Source: Terana coerulea
Taxonomy: Eukaryota > Basidiomycota > Agaricomycetes > Polyporales > Phanerochaetaceae
Reading direction: 5' to 3'
NCBI GenBank assembly: GCA_024811115.1
Contig: JAKOGH010000051.1
Coordinates: 248,001 to 312,000, forward strand
Length of the DNA: 64,000 nucleotides
In this document: positions 35,588 through 47,846 of the stretch, one piece after another
Layout: every line of letters begins with the position of its first letter
Position numbering within the stretch: the stretch's first letter is position 1
Program-made: the position numbers and the translations under genes
Notes under the pieces: generated by a model
Seen by the model: only the letters and a program-made list of their open reading frames with translations
Databases searched by the model: none
Told to the model about the DNA's origin: nothing

Positions 35588-38156
35588 ATGGTTCGTGAGC
35601 TTCTATCGTGTGAGCAATGCGCTCTCTTATGGGGCAATAGCTTGCCCAGGTTGCATGCCGGCGAACTGCGTTCACTCCTGACTAACAACTTCGAGTTGGT
35701 CAACGAAGCTAACGATTTAATCAACCTTATACTCCAGATCATATTAGGTCCCCAGTCGTCGGTCGATGTGCTTGCGCACGTCACACGCTCTCTGGAAGCT
35801 GCACACCGGAAGTTCACGGTATAAAGAGCCGTCTGCAACCATATCCTGCCGCCCCTTTATCCCACGATGCTCAGGTGCGTACTCCTTAATTCTGTCATGG
35901 CCATACCACGAACAGAATACTGACGGCTTTATACGGGCCCTCCCAGTAGACTGCCCTCGTATGCCTCTCGATTCGATCAGGCCGATCCTACTGCCTCAGA
36001 AATTGGGAGCCAGCTGCCCATACTCCTGAGGCTTATCGACGTTCTCCCCAACAAGCCTAAGAGCTTGCCACGAGCTGAGTCGTCTGCTCAAGGTGAGCTG
36101 ATAGGCATCCCCAGATGGCGGATGCTTGAGCTGTGTCGGGATTTTATGAAGATTGCAATGACCTCTGCTTCCCTCGCTCACGATCTCCTGCATTGGATGA
36201 GAGGCGACCCGGAGATTGCTGCTCTACGCACTGTTTGTGCGGACGTTTTCGCACCACTTTGCGCTGCGATGGAGACGCTGGACAGGCTCGCAGGCACTGC
36301 GAATAGGAGATCAGCAGCGTATACGGTTATTTCAGGAGCATTCAGCATTTCGTGAGTGCACTGATGCAACATCCTGGACTGAAGATGACAAGTGATGTTC
36401 CAGCGATCCTGAAGCAAACGCGCAGAGCCGGACGGATGCTACCGCAGCTTCGCATGCAGACACTGAGGCACCTCTTGCAGAACCACCATCTGCGCCTTCC
36501 ACCCAACCAACCGTACTAGGATCACCTCCTTTCCAACTCTCATCTTCACCCACCTCCGCTGGACGGCAGCCATCCACACAAACATTCTCCTTAAAAAGAC
36601 AAACATGGAGTGGACTGGCTGACACTGCGGGTTACCAGCAACGCCTCTCAAGCCTCTAAGATTCCGCATTTGATAGGAGGCCAGCCGATCACGGGGATCC
36701 GTTGATCTGAGTTTACGCAAGCCAACAAACATAAAGTCCATCTCTATCACTGTAAGATCACCTGCAACCCTAGTATGTCCAGCACATCTGATATACGATG
36801 CGCAGCTTCTGGGCAAATTGATTGCGTCGTTTTTCACAACGTATCACTTTGCTGAAACGATTTAAGAGCTGTGGCCATCTAGTACACAGACTCGGAACAG
36901 TATGCTCGCTAGCGACCTGCCCTCCGGCGAGACAAAAGCTATCAGGGAACTGCTCATGGCCATATATCCTCAACGTCCCGGAGACTAGTAACATTCCCGG
37001 GCAAGGGGGTGTTTTGAACACGTACAGGCTTCCCAGTTCAGATCTCCAGCGCGGCTCGGAAATCACCGTTGTTTACGAAATGTTTGTCACAGTGGAGTAT
37101 GGTCGCTTCAAACCAAAAACGACGTGAGTAAACGATCAAAACCTCACATTACAAAACGAGGTCCCACAGTCTTTGTTTTAGGTTAGCAACGACGGTGCAT
37201 TATACCTCTATGGTAACCCCTAAACCTCCATCTGCAATGTTTCAACGGGCCCATCGGCAGACGCAACCTCCCCCAGCTTGCACAATGATCCAATTGGATG
37301 GCATACGCTTCCAGAGATAGCCGTTCTGGGAGGTTGTTCAATTCGCGCGCTGTGCGACTGCGATGCACCGTGAGCCTGACTCATCAATCGCCATTACACG
37401 GGTATGATTTGCTAACCACAGAGTGCTTTCATAGGGCTCTATTGCGCAACCGGTAAGTTCAATAAATTTTGTACGTCTGAAGAGCAAGCAGCTGATCTGA
37501 CTACGTGTAGATGTCATTCACGTGGGGCGCCGTGATTCCTGTATCGCTCGCTTTGGAATGTCAAGACAACCAAGCATTTGCTCTACTCTGCTCACCGAAT
37601 ACCGGCGCGGGCGTGCCTCAAGCGCGTCAAAACAATGGGCCATGACACGGCGACCACTGTGAATGGACCTGAGCCTGTACAGCTGACGGATATCCCTGAC
37701 AGCGCGTACTTCCTGTCCCCCACGCCTGAGGTGTCTGTCGAATTTCTACAGGCTGCTGTATGGCATCCTGAGACTACAAATTCGGACCAGACTCAGCAAG
37801 CACCTGACGACAGCATATACAGGCGGACGTTGCAAGGCGAGATTCATTTACAATCGACACTAACACCTACGACACGATTTGGGTTGTATCAGATCTCGGT
37901 ATGTCAGACAAGTCACTTGCACCTTTCTTCAGCGCTGACAATTTTTCTGCAGTATGAAGTGTGCTTTTTTGCACCCAAAGCCGCGGGTTTCAAAGCCGAG
38001 GACGCGGATGAAGGTCCGTTCCAAGCGACTCCTGTTGAAATTGCAACGGCATTTGCACCAGGGCTACGGCCAGCAGCCTTCACTGCTGTTAGTTACGATA
38101 CCCTGCCTTCACTGGCAGGGGAGATTAGCTGTGGTGCAAGGCTGTCTGCAGTGTAA
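35588..38156 (+). pseudogene. Helical-domain plus arrestin-like gene, copy 3 (damaged middle)
   Basis: The order matches copy 1. A helical N-terminal region (ELLSCEQCALLWGNSLPRL; IPRWRMLELCRDFMKIAMTS; LAHDLLHWMRGDPE) precedes an arrestin-like part (WLTLRVTSNAS; EITVVYEMFVTVEYGRF; VEFLQAAVW; TLQGEIHLQ; YEVCFFAPKAAGF), with a stop at 38154-38156. Damage: an extra A in the run near 36592, an extra G near 36702 and an in-frame TAA at 36864-36866 where copy 2 has Gln, plus a shift shortly after. The 3' part from 37578 is intact. The indels could be assembly errors, but the nonsense codon argues that the full-length frame is lost. Confidence 0.6.
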
Positions 38157-38476
38157 TTGCGTACTGTGAGTACGTATTTATGTCGACGTATTGTGCCCAT
38201 CCGTGGTCATGAATTTTAGCGGGCCCACCATGTTGAATGAGAAGTACTAGTCGGCGGCAATCCACTATATGTGTAGCCATGCGTGTGGCGCGGGACCCGG
38301 GCCACGGTAGCCTGGCATACCTTCACCGCTGTAAGCCAATATGCATTACTCTAGGTACTTGCACGGTGTCTCCTAGTCTTTTGCGTGCAATACCTTGTTG
38401 AGACATCAGCGAATTTGAATGTGTGATATTAAAAAATCGCAGAGTAAGAGCACAATAATCCAAGAGTAATACACAT
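38157..38476. other. Convergent intergenic space, nothing seen
   Basis: A short gap between the ends of arrestin-like copy 3 and the monooxygenase gene. No reading frame or repeat was recognised. Confidence 0.5.
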
Positions 38477-40123
38477 TCACGCATACGTGTCTGGGCCCTG
38501 CCCGTGTTCCTTCTCCCACTGCGCCTGCCAGTCCACAAGCCTCCACAGCAAATCTGCCCATTGGTCCTCCGAGGTGACGCCGCCCAGCCACCGCTCTTCC
38601 TCGCCGTGCTCTTCCACTCGCGACCACGCGCGCGCGAGCAGCCGTGACTCCTTCCGGGCCATCACGCGCCAGGGCTCGACGTAGTCCTTACCGTCGTCCG
38701 GGATCGCGCCGCGCGTCTTGAGGAAGCGCACGAGCGCGTTCTGGTACGCCTGCGCCTCGTCATCGCCGCCGAGCATGCGGTGGCCGTAGTAGTATGGATC
38801 ATACCCGCGCACCGCCAGACCCTGCTCCCGCGCGACGAGCGCGGCGAGCACATGCGCTGCGCGTGGGCAGGACGGCGGGGTCGCGCAGCGCGTGCGCGAT
38901 GAAGAGCGCCTGCGCGAGGTCGGACGGGCAGTTCGCGATGAGCACGGGCAGGCCGACGAACGCGAGCGCGGTGGGTGGGAGCGCGGGCGAGAGGCTGAAG
39001 ATGTGCTCGTACAGCGGGAAGATATAGCGCAGGTTCGTGGTCAAGGCGGACGCCGTCGTCGAGTTGGCGGTCGTTGTCCCCGACGTGACGAGTGCGGGCG
39101 CCGAGATGTTGGTGTTCTTCGGAATTTGAGAGAGGAAGGGCACAAGGTTTTGGTATCCCGTGGCGGCGATTAATGAATCGACGTCGCTCAGCAAAGTGCC
39201 GTCGTCGAATACGACTGAGGTGTTCGTGAAGTGTGAGATCGGCGGTTTGACGATGACTTGCGCGCCGTCAGGAGCAGCGTTCCCCGGCTTCAAAGACAGG
39301 TAGGTCTGCAAACCAGATGAGACAGGTTCATTAATAAGGATAGCTCGACGGACCTTTGTCAAGGGGCCGATCTGAAGTACAGCGTCACGGCCGCTGGCAC
39401 CCGCACCCACAATGATCACCGTACGGTTGATGTACCGTTCAGGTTCGCGATAGAATATAGAGTGCAGAATCTCCCGCTTGGGTGTACCAGGAGGAGTATT
39501 CGCCAGCCAACCCTCCTGCCCTGCCCAATGCGGCGTGCGCGCGTAATGGTTGTGTCCGTTCGCTACTATGAGATGGTCGAATGTCCTCTGGAACGTCTCC
39601 GGCTCCACACCGCCAAGTGGCTTGTCCGACTTGGCAACTTCGACTATCCATCTGCCAGTACTGCTGTTCCCCTGCCATCCAGCCGCGAGAATGGTGTGGT
39701 TGAAGCGAAGATGTTTCGTCAAGTTCGCACGCTCCGCGAAATCAGCATGGTATTGATACACGTGCTCCCATGAAGGGAAGAGAGGAGTTCCCGGTCGGAA
39801 GGTGTAACCAGGGTAGGTCATGGTTGGATGGGGCGTGTTGGTGTGCAGCCGTGGGTACAGCGGTGTCTCAGGTAGCTCAGGTGGATGTGGAGGGTTCACG
39901 TCGGGGAGCCATACACCTCCGACGTCGCGGCGTTGTTCGTACAGCACAATGTCCCATGTTGAGCGTATTTCTGGTGGAAGGTCGAGCAGGGTCTTCAGTA
40001 TTGCTAGACCGCCGCTACCAGCGCCGACAATAGCAATTGACTTCGTGATGTTGGTGAGCGTGGGCGTTTCCTGTCAAGACCGGCTGAGCTGGCGCAGAAG
40101 GTCGGAGGGGTCGTTGATGCCAT
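38477..40123 (-). CDS. Flavin-containing monooxygenase-like protein
   Basis: FAD- and NADPH-dependent oxygenase family. The Rossmann motif AIVGAGSGGLAI lies near the N-terminus, the second nucleotide motif is VIIVGAGASGRDA, and the C-terminal signature is IAATGYQ. These enzymes oxygenate nitrogen or sulphur in small molecules, or act as Baeyer-Villiger enzymes; the substrate cannot be told from sequence. Two frame breaks: near 40062 (one C missing on the coding strand before TLTNITKS) and near 38865 (before AHVLAALVAREQG). With both allowed the protein is about 540 residues. ATG 40123 was chosen for its context; an upstream in-frame ATG at 40186 is possible. Confidence 0.75.
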
Positions 40124-41190
40124 GGTAAGGATGTCAAAGACAGTAGCGAGAAGACCGCCTGGGTGAGTTGAACCATGAGCGGTCACAGAAATTCAAGATC
40201 GACGGTGACAGCTTATACTGAAGATGGCGGCGCAAGAGAGGCCCGTTGCAAGCCACGGGAGGCGTGTGTTTATAGCAAGTCCATGGCGGGTTCAATTTGG
40301 TGAGCATCATGAGCGCGAATGACAACGGGGCGTCCTAATATTGCGTGATACAGTTCAGTTTGGGCGGCTGTGTTTTGAGAAGCAGGCAAATACGTACGGA
40401 AGCTGAGGAAACGTGCAAGTCGGGCGAGAACACAGCAACTTCGCCATGGGCATCAACAAGGCGTTCGAGCGCAAAGTCTCGAATGCTGAACAACTTCACA
40501 GGGTGCCCGTGTCGGAAGCTGCTGAGTGAGCACACACCTATCCACAGCCAGCGTCTGTCGTAATCGTATCGGCTTATGAGTCGTTAACTAGCCGGTTCGG
40601 CCTCTTATCGAGCTTGCTCAGCAAACGGTGACAATGGGCACTTGTTGACGACCGAATGAATGATGGAGTCACTTCGATGTCTCGACGACCTTAGGCTGGA
40701 ACAATCTGGAAGTTGAGCAACAGAAGCCTGAGACTCTATCCGCTGGGACTGGAGTACTCTCAAAGCCCTCCTGATGTACTGTGCATAGACATCGTAAGTC
40801 TGCTTTTCGAAGTTAAGTGTCTGCAGACGTGCCTTACGCTGTTTCTCCTCCGTGAATTTTTACTCATATTTGACCTAGGTCCATAAACTCTTCTGTGGTG
40901 TACAGCATAAGCCCGGCACTTATTGGTGATGATGGTGTAGAGTAGATGAATTGTACAGGGTAAGACTGGCAACCATGGGCGGAGGAAGCAAGCGCAGGAA
41001 ATTTAGCGCCAGCTGCAAAGCGCGAAACGTGTGAGCGTCTACAGCACACCACGGAGTTGGTCCACGACCGCAACACGTTCTACACTACCGTCATCTCTAT
41101 GTCGGCCTTGTTACCGGTTTAACATCCTAACTTACCCCTTATTACACCGCAACATTGAAAGGTTAACGACAAGCCGTGATTTCCGCAAAT
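40124..41190. other. Intergenic, nothing recognised
   Basis: Divergent promoter region between the monooxygenase gene and ZW10. Short frames on both strands, for example 40335-40535 reverse, resemble nothing I know. Confidence 0.45.
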
Positions 41191-44100
41191 ATGGCGTTCC
41201 CCGTGCCCGCCCACTTACCCCGCAAGAAGGACCTGGATGTCTCGACCGCCGTGCTCTCCAAAATGTCCGAGACATCGTTGAAGGCTTTAAACCATCAGCT
41301 AGCATCTGGGTGGGTAGCAGAACTCGACATAGCAATTCAGGAGACGAAGGTGCGCGTCATTATTGGGCAGGAGAGACACAGGGATGAATAGGAGACCAGG
41401 AACGCATACATGCACGCGTCCAAGCGGACTTGCCGGCATTCGAGAGGCAGCTAGCCACCTCAAAGTCAGTGCAAGACCGACTCCTAACACTGACCACGAA
41501 CGTCGATAAACTCCAGGATTCTATCTCCCACCCCGAGGTGCGTCCGCTCTGATTGCATGACAATGACAGACTTAAGACCGAGTGAAGACAGGTCTCGTAC
41601 CGACGCTTGTGACCAACCTCACTCGTCATGCGGCGCTCTCTCAAGAGGCAGTAGATGCACGCGCTATGAATGACACGCTGTCTTACCTTGCGAAATGTAA
41701 ACACGAAATGGACGAGTTGGTGGGCTTGGTGGAAGCTGGCAGGCTGCCGGAAGCGGTGCAGAGGTATCAAGAAGTCGATCGCCTCCTCGCGCAGAAGGAG
41801 CCATCGCTGCAAGGGACAGATGTGTATATCGACTTACAGGTGCGCATGCTTCGAGTACTGCTCTGGTTGTGCTTGCTGACCGTGGAATTAGCGCAGGTTC
41901 CGAGCGATGAAGGACAAGGCTGATGAGCAGCTCAATGAAGCATACTCACGAAGCGTCATAGTTAATCCATCGGAAATAATTATTCGACCCTCAGTGCAAG
42001 GTGAGCCACTGTTGGTTGGCTTTTGACTTGCATATATGCTAACTATTTCTTAGTCAGGGCTTCAGATTCGGTTCTCGCTCTGCCTGCTGTCCTTTCCTCC
42101 CTCTCCTCGTCAAACCTCACTACGCTAATGACGACCTTGCGAAGAGATCTCACAGCCCACTATATCGATTTCCTCCTAAGCCAAGCGGCCACAGTACAGC
42201 TCTCAACTATTCCCTCCATAGCAGGCGCTGTTGAATACAGGTTCTCTACCTACCCCGCACCACAAAGCGTCGAATCACGTATCACACGGATCGACAATAT
42301 CACTGCGGTTCTTTCGTTCTTGAATGAACATCTCTTCCCTCACCTGCCATCTCAAACAAACTTCCCGGCCACTCTCAGCAAACCTCTGTCACATGCCCTA
42401 CTGGATAAATTACTTGTTCCGTCGTTACCATCGTCGCTGGAACGAGCTACCTCCGCTGCTCAGTCTGGTGACAGAGGCTACACGATTCGAGACGTACGCG
42501 GAGGGCGTGCTTGGCGACGCGGGTGGTCTTCAGGATGTCAAGACGTGGGCTGAGGCCTTGGGGTCTCACTATGAGAAGAAGCGGCGCGTGGAGCTCTTAG
42601 AGCGCGCACGGCTCATCGTCACCCGCGAGGAGGACGACAGCTCGTCCTTCCGAGTGGAGGTGCCTCTAGCCAAAGAAGAACTAGTGCAAAATGGTAAGGC
42701 CGCCGTCTTATCAGCAGAGCAACCGTCGGCACCGGAGGAAGATGCGTGGGGTCTCGAGGAGGAGACCTCAGTAAGCGCGCCTGGTGCGGAAGAGGACAAC
42801 TGGGGCTTCGACGATGACGTGGAACCCGAACTTGTTGAGTCTGAGCCGTCGTCTTCGGCCTCTGCACCTCCAGCACCAGAATCTCCAGCGGCTCCCGAAG
42901 ACCCTGGAGACGCTTGGGGTTGGAACGAAAACGAGGAGGCGGCCCAAGCTGACGACGAGGAGATGGAGATACGTCGACCGACTCGTCCGCTTGGGACGAC
43001 CCGTGGGGCGACACCGCCGAACCAGATCCGCCGCTCAAGCCACCATCGCCCAAGGCGCCGAAGGCCGCGACGAAGCTGGAGAGATTGTCGAATAAGGGCA
43101 AGACGAAGGACGCGAGTCCCGCAGTGCTGTCGCCTGCACTGGTCGGGCCCCCGCCTCCAACGCCCGCCATGCCGGCACCTAGTCGCCAAAATCATGTCAC
43201 TACGGCGCAACAGCCCACAGAGAAGGAGACGTACCTCGTCTCGGGCCGGGTGAAGGAGTTGCTCTGGCTCGCCGAGGACACGGTACGAGAGGCGGCCGCG
43301 CTCGCCGTGTCCAATGTCTTCCGTGGGCGCGCCAGCGTCGGGAATGTTATCGCGCAGACGTGTGCGCTCGAGCTGGACCTGTACCGCGGGCTGTACCCGG
43401 TCGTCGCTGCGCAGCGACTCGCGGCACCCCGGCGCGCGTTGCTCTTTGCGAATGACTGCCTGTGGCTCGGCGGTGAGCTGAGTGGGCTCCTGTCAGGCAA
43501 GGACGTGCAGGGTGCTGCGAGGATCAAGCTAGAGGAGGCGCAACATCGCCTGAAGATGCTCGGCGAATGTTGGTACGAGGAGACCATCGTGAGTAACCAC
43601 TCGCTCAAAAGAAGGGTATGTGCTGACGTGAAGCGGTCTTGCAGGACGTTCAGATAGGCAAGCTCAACGACAGTTTGAACGGCGCAGAAGGCTTCGTAGG
43701 GACGACTGATCAAGACCGGTATGACGAATGCGAGGAGGCAGTGAACCAGGTGCTGCAAGAGGTCCGCAAATTCGCCCAGCAAGCGAAGGTGCGTCCGCTT
43801 CTGCTGGAATATAGCACAGTCTAACCGGATCCGTAGACTGTGCTGCCCAAAACAAAGTACTATCAGGCCATCGGCACTCTAGTGAACGCTGTGCTTGGAC
43901 GCATCTTGCAAGAAGTACTCGCGTTGCCGGATATCACTGAGGTGGAATCGCATAAGCTGAACGAGCTGTGTCGGATATTGAACGCTCTCGAGGGCTTGTT
44001 TGTCGAGGATCCGAATCATGTAAGTGAGATTGCCCTTCATGCGCTCCGTTAAAGGTTGACTGTAGCCCTATCTAGCCTTCCTTCGTCGTGGCCTTCGTTC

Positions 44101-44356
44101 CATTATGGCTCAAGTTTTCATATTTATCTGAGTTATTGGTGCGTCGCCTTTTGTCGCCACTCTACCGCTTCTTTTCACCAACGCGGCCCTGCAGGAAGCG
44201 TCGATTGCGGACATTTCGTATCTGTTCGAGGAAGGGGCTTTGGTGGACTTCGAGATCGACGAGCTCGTCAATGTCGTCCGAGCCCTGTTCGCTGATACCC
44301 CACTACGGACCAACACGATCAATAAACTGCTACAAGGCCATCCAGTGCAGTCATGA
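41191..44356 (+). CDS. ZW10: ZW10 family (Dsl1/NRZ tethering or kinetochore)
   Basis: A long multi-exon gene from ATG 41191 to TGA 44354. The N-terminal half is coiled-coil (ALNHQLASGWVAELDIAIQE; YLAKCKHEMDELVGLVEAGR). The middle has an acidic W-rich linker (EEDAWGLEEE, EDNWGFDDD, PGDAWGWNENE). The C-terminal half carries LPKTKYYQAIGTLVNAVLGR, LQEVLALPDITEVES and LNELCRILNALE, matching ZW10. ZW10 proteins act in ER-directed vesicle tethering with RINT1/NAG homologues and, in animals, at kinetochores. Frame breaks occur near 42450 and near 42966, where a G seems to be lost before TSTDSSAWDDPWGD. Length and order fit the family. Confidence 0.8.
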
Positions 44357-44890
44357 TGTAATGGCGTGATTGTGTACATCACGCTTATCGATATTTTCCC
44401 GCTTGCGTCATGATAGCCCCGGAGTAATTTTGATAAACGAAAGTGAAGCGGTCATCTTGCCGGTGCAATGTTTACGGTGTGCAATGTTATCGCTAATTTG
44501 CTAACGTGTTTTAGCAAGAAGTACTCAAGCTCAGCTGTGTTGTGCAGGCGTGCGCGTGAACGGGGAGTAGAAGAGAGCGGAAGAGGGCACTTCTGGCCAT
44601 CGGTGGACGGGATTTCGCGCGCCACAAAGGTTGGTGGCGCTTGGCGGCGGTCCAGGACGGGCCCACGGACCCAAGTTGCTCCCAGTCGATTGAACGTTCT
44701 CCACCGGTTCCAACACCCTCTGACATAATACAGACGGTTGCTCCATCATGAAGTCAGAACTTGCATTGGTGAACGTATATATAAACCACATGGCATTGTT
44801 ACAGATTTCAACAAATTCCACTCGCACGACTCTCGACTACACCTCTTCTTCACGACCTTTACACGCCTACACGCATCCACACTATACATC
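44357..44890. other. Promoter region of the small gene at 44891
   Basis: No coding sequence recognised. A TATA box lies at 44776-44785, followed by a C/T-rich leader up to the ATG at 44891, a layout typical of strongly expressed fungal genes. Confidence 0.5.
44776..44785 (+). promoter_or_regulatory. TATA box
   Basis: TATATATAAA, 106 bases before the ATG at 44891 and followed by a pyrimidine-rich leader. Confidence 0.6.
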
Positions 44891-45234
44891 ATGGTCGAAC
44901 AGACCTTTGTCGGCGATAAGCAGGTTGAGCAGCTCCCTGCCGGTGCCGACCGGAAGCTCTCTGAGGAGGAGCTCACGAAGCTCGAGGCTCAGCGCCTTGC
45001 GCAGGGCGAAGCTGCGGGCGCGAACAAGCGTACTGGCATCGCGGACCGTGCACCAGAAGGTGAGCACCCACTGCATCTGCTGAGACGACGCGAGTGCTGA
45101 CATGTGTGTCCAGCTGTCGACACAACTAACCGAGGAGGGCAGGGGGATCATCAAGCCGGTGTGCGGTATGTGGAACTTTGGCATTCACCCTTTTGAGTCG
45201 CTAGGCTGACCCATAACGTAGACCCTGTGGTCTA
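44891..45234 (+). CDS. Small conserved-looking hydrophilic protein
   Basis: Exon 1 encodes MVEQTFVGDKQVEQLPAGAD and a charged helix (LSEEELTKLEAQRLAQGEA). After an intron (GTGAGC..TGTCCAG) comes AVDTTNRGGQ. A run of five G at 45142-45146 then disrupts the frame; with six the protein continues GGIIKPVCDPVV and stops at 45232-45234 after a second intron. As written, the frame would instead end at 45194-45196. The family is not recognised. The strong TATA box and C/T leader suggest high or inducible expression, which is inference. Confidence 0.55.
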
Positions 45235-45732
45235 AAAAGCTTCCGCCAATGTGTGCTCGATATGAGAGCGTGTATATTTCCACCGTTTGAGTTGGCTTTC
45301 GCGACCGGACGTCACTGTACTATCACCATCACCACATCTTCAATTGCTGTGTATCAACACTGTCCCAGAAATTTCATGAGCGCATTTTTGTTCAAAATAG
45401 TAGGATTGCGACTGTTATGTTGAATTGATTAATTCCAGTCATCTGCTACCCATTTCTAGCTAAGTATGACTGCGTTTCGCAATATTGACCTATCTGCTAC
45501 CCATGACTAAGCAATGCTTACCTTCAGTCCGTCGGCGCTTACTGATACCGACGTGTTGTGCGCTGATGCGCTGGTTGTTGTGATGCGTCCTGGCTTCGAT
45601 TTGATGCGCTCTTTAGCTTACATAACCATTCAGCAGGCCACAGTACGCGCCTGGGCCGTTTAGCATCCCTCGCATCTCCTTCCTCTACTCATCGCCAAGT
45701 CAAGTTGGATAGTGCCTTCCTGGCATACGTGC
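45235..45732. other. Intergenic, nothing recognised
   Basis: The downstream flank of the small gene and probable promoter of the next gene. A 50-codon frame near 45510 has no support. Confidence 0.4.
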
Positions 45733-47385
45733 ATGCCGAAACCTCTTGCAGCTGCAACAGAAGAAAAGTGAGTAGTGCTTGTTTGCATTACTACGAGCTG
45801 TAGCCTTACCAGGACAGGACATACGTCGGTCACCGTCGCGACCCGTCAGGCCACCTTCGATTTGTCAGAGATACCCAACATCCTAAGATGAAGGTATGTT
45901 TTACCTTGTGTCAAGTCACGACGTACGAACTTACCACTGCTTATGCGTAAGAAGAGAAATGGGATAGATACCACCAAGCCAGAGTATGCGATCTCAGATG
46001 TCCTGGTCAAGCTATAGCTAAGGCTCGCCCAACAGGAGTGCGAAAGCAGCTACGGAGAACCCGCAGGAGGTGAATGGGACTGTCAAGGACAGGATGAAGG
46101 TAAGTTGTCGCGAGCATGGACCATTCTATGTTCGCCCCTGTTAACCGGACTTGCCCAGCCTGCTGCCAATAAACGTGTGCCCAAGAAGGTTGATGTTGAG
46201 TTCGTGAATGCCAATCCTAATTAACGGAAGTGACCAGACACTGAACTCGAAAGCCAGGTTACCAGGCCCTACGCCATCGACACAAACCCCAATATCTAAG
46301 AAGCCTGCCAGTAGAGCAAAGCACTCTCGTGCCTCGTCGGTGGTCTCCGTTTCTGTTGCAAGCTCAGCTGGTGATGAGACGCCTGCACCCCAAACGAAGC
46401 CCTTATCGACAAGCAAGCTTCGCCGTCTTCGTGAGTATCCAATCACTGCGGTCAAGAAACGGTCGGCTCACTCTGCCAGGCATGCTGAGAGTCAGGACGA
46501 AGATTCCGATACAGTATCCGTCGCGGAGTCCACCACAAGAACAGCACGGAAGCGGAAAGGCGAGGCCGACAGGATTCAATTCTTCAAGGACGACTCAACA
46601 TGCGCGGAAGTCGAGCCTACCCGCGCACTCTGCGCGAAGTGCAATAAGTGGATCGCGCTGCATGCCAAGAGACGGTATGTCATGCAGAACTGGATTGCTC
46701 ATCGCAAGTCGTGTGCAGCAAAGGGTATTCCTTTTCCTACAGATGCAGTCGAGTACGCGCCTTCATACACTTCCGGTTCCTACACAGCTGCTCACACTCC
46801 GCAGTCAGCAAAGTGAGCCCGATGCTTTGACTGCCACTGAAGAAGCAGGAAAGGCTGTGTTAGAGTGCGAGTCACGGACTGGTGAAATTCGGCCTCACGA
46901 AGCCTTCTGCACGTCCTGCGATACCTGGATACCGCTCAACCCCGTGATGCGGTACGACCCGCAAGACTGGGAAGCACATCTGAAAGATTGCCTCGGGGCG
47001 ATGTGAGTGCTGCGTGATGCTACTCTGGCCCGTAATTAAAATAACGTGGCTTTTCAGAGTGCCACCAGCGTCGGACTCCGCTGCACCGACGGCCGCTCCG
47101 ATACTGGACGAGGCCGTCCAGGCGGACCAGGCCTCTCCACCAGAAGCTCCGACCAGTGTAAACGATGATGCCCAGCCTGGACCCGCGGAGGGATCAATGT
47201 CTCGGAAACGTGGTCGCGAAGAGGATGACGACGTCGTGGACAATGAGCGGGCCGTCCGCCCTCGGTCGGACACGTACAAACCTGCTCGCGGTCCTGCATT
47301 GTGGTATGCGTTCACAAAGCCCTTCCGGAGCTTCGTGCAGGGCTTCAAGGAAGGCGCAAAACTGGACGCGAAAACGTCGAAGTGA
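45733..47385 (+). CDS. Protein with two C-x2-C-x19-H-x3-C modules
   Basis: A multi-exon gene with an uncertain 5' part (MPKPLAAATEEK start at 45733). The solid portion runs from STLNSKAR-like sequence near 46240 to the stop at 47385. Two similar zinc-finger-like modules are present: CAKCNKWIALHAK..WIAHRKSC and CTSCDTWIPLNPV..WEAHLKDC, both C-x2-C-x19-H-x3-C with Trp three residues before His. Ser/Thr-rich and basic stretches precede them, and the C-terminus has SRKRGREEDDD and a basic FTKPFRSFVQGFKEG tail. One base appears extra near 46805. A nuclear, nucleic-acid-related role is plausible but inferred. The neighbour at 47847-48914 carries the same module. Confidence 0.6.
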
Positions 47386-47846
47386 TTCTCACACGGGAGG
47401 ACACCTTTGATGGTAACTCAAATTTTCTAATGACCAGCCGCGACGATCCGCTGACGATCTCTTCCATGTTTGCTTGAATTGCTGACAGGATATGCCAGGC
47501 TTATTTCGCCTCTTCCAACATCTACTATATGGCTTTTGCTTGTGCCTGTGTAATGGTATTTTGTTTTGCGATTATATATCCGTTTATCTCAACTCGCCCT
47601 TGGCAACGGCGTCTTGACGTTCCGATGCTGAGATGTTCGCGGAGGCAGAATGTACTAAACGTAAAAGGTAAAAACCTCCCTAAAATGCCTCCGCGATGCG
47701 CGTCAGACCGCGAGAGCGGCATTCTCCTAGCGATCACCAAATTCGGCCGCGGCCTACGCCCAACCTGTGGCGTCCAGGGCTCGTCGCCCTCTTCTGCATC
47801 TCTCCGTCCTCTTCCCCACCACCCAGAAACCCCCCGAGACGTGCCA

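Noticed and set aside
38477..40123. Secondary-metabolite cluster around the monooxygenase
   Set aside because: No polyketide, peptide or terpene synthase, P450 or transporter lies nearby.
40335..40535. Reverse-strand frame MCSLSSFRHGHPVKL
   Set aside because: It is short, with no recognisable family and no splice context; treated as chance.
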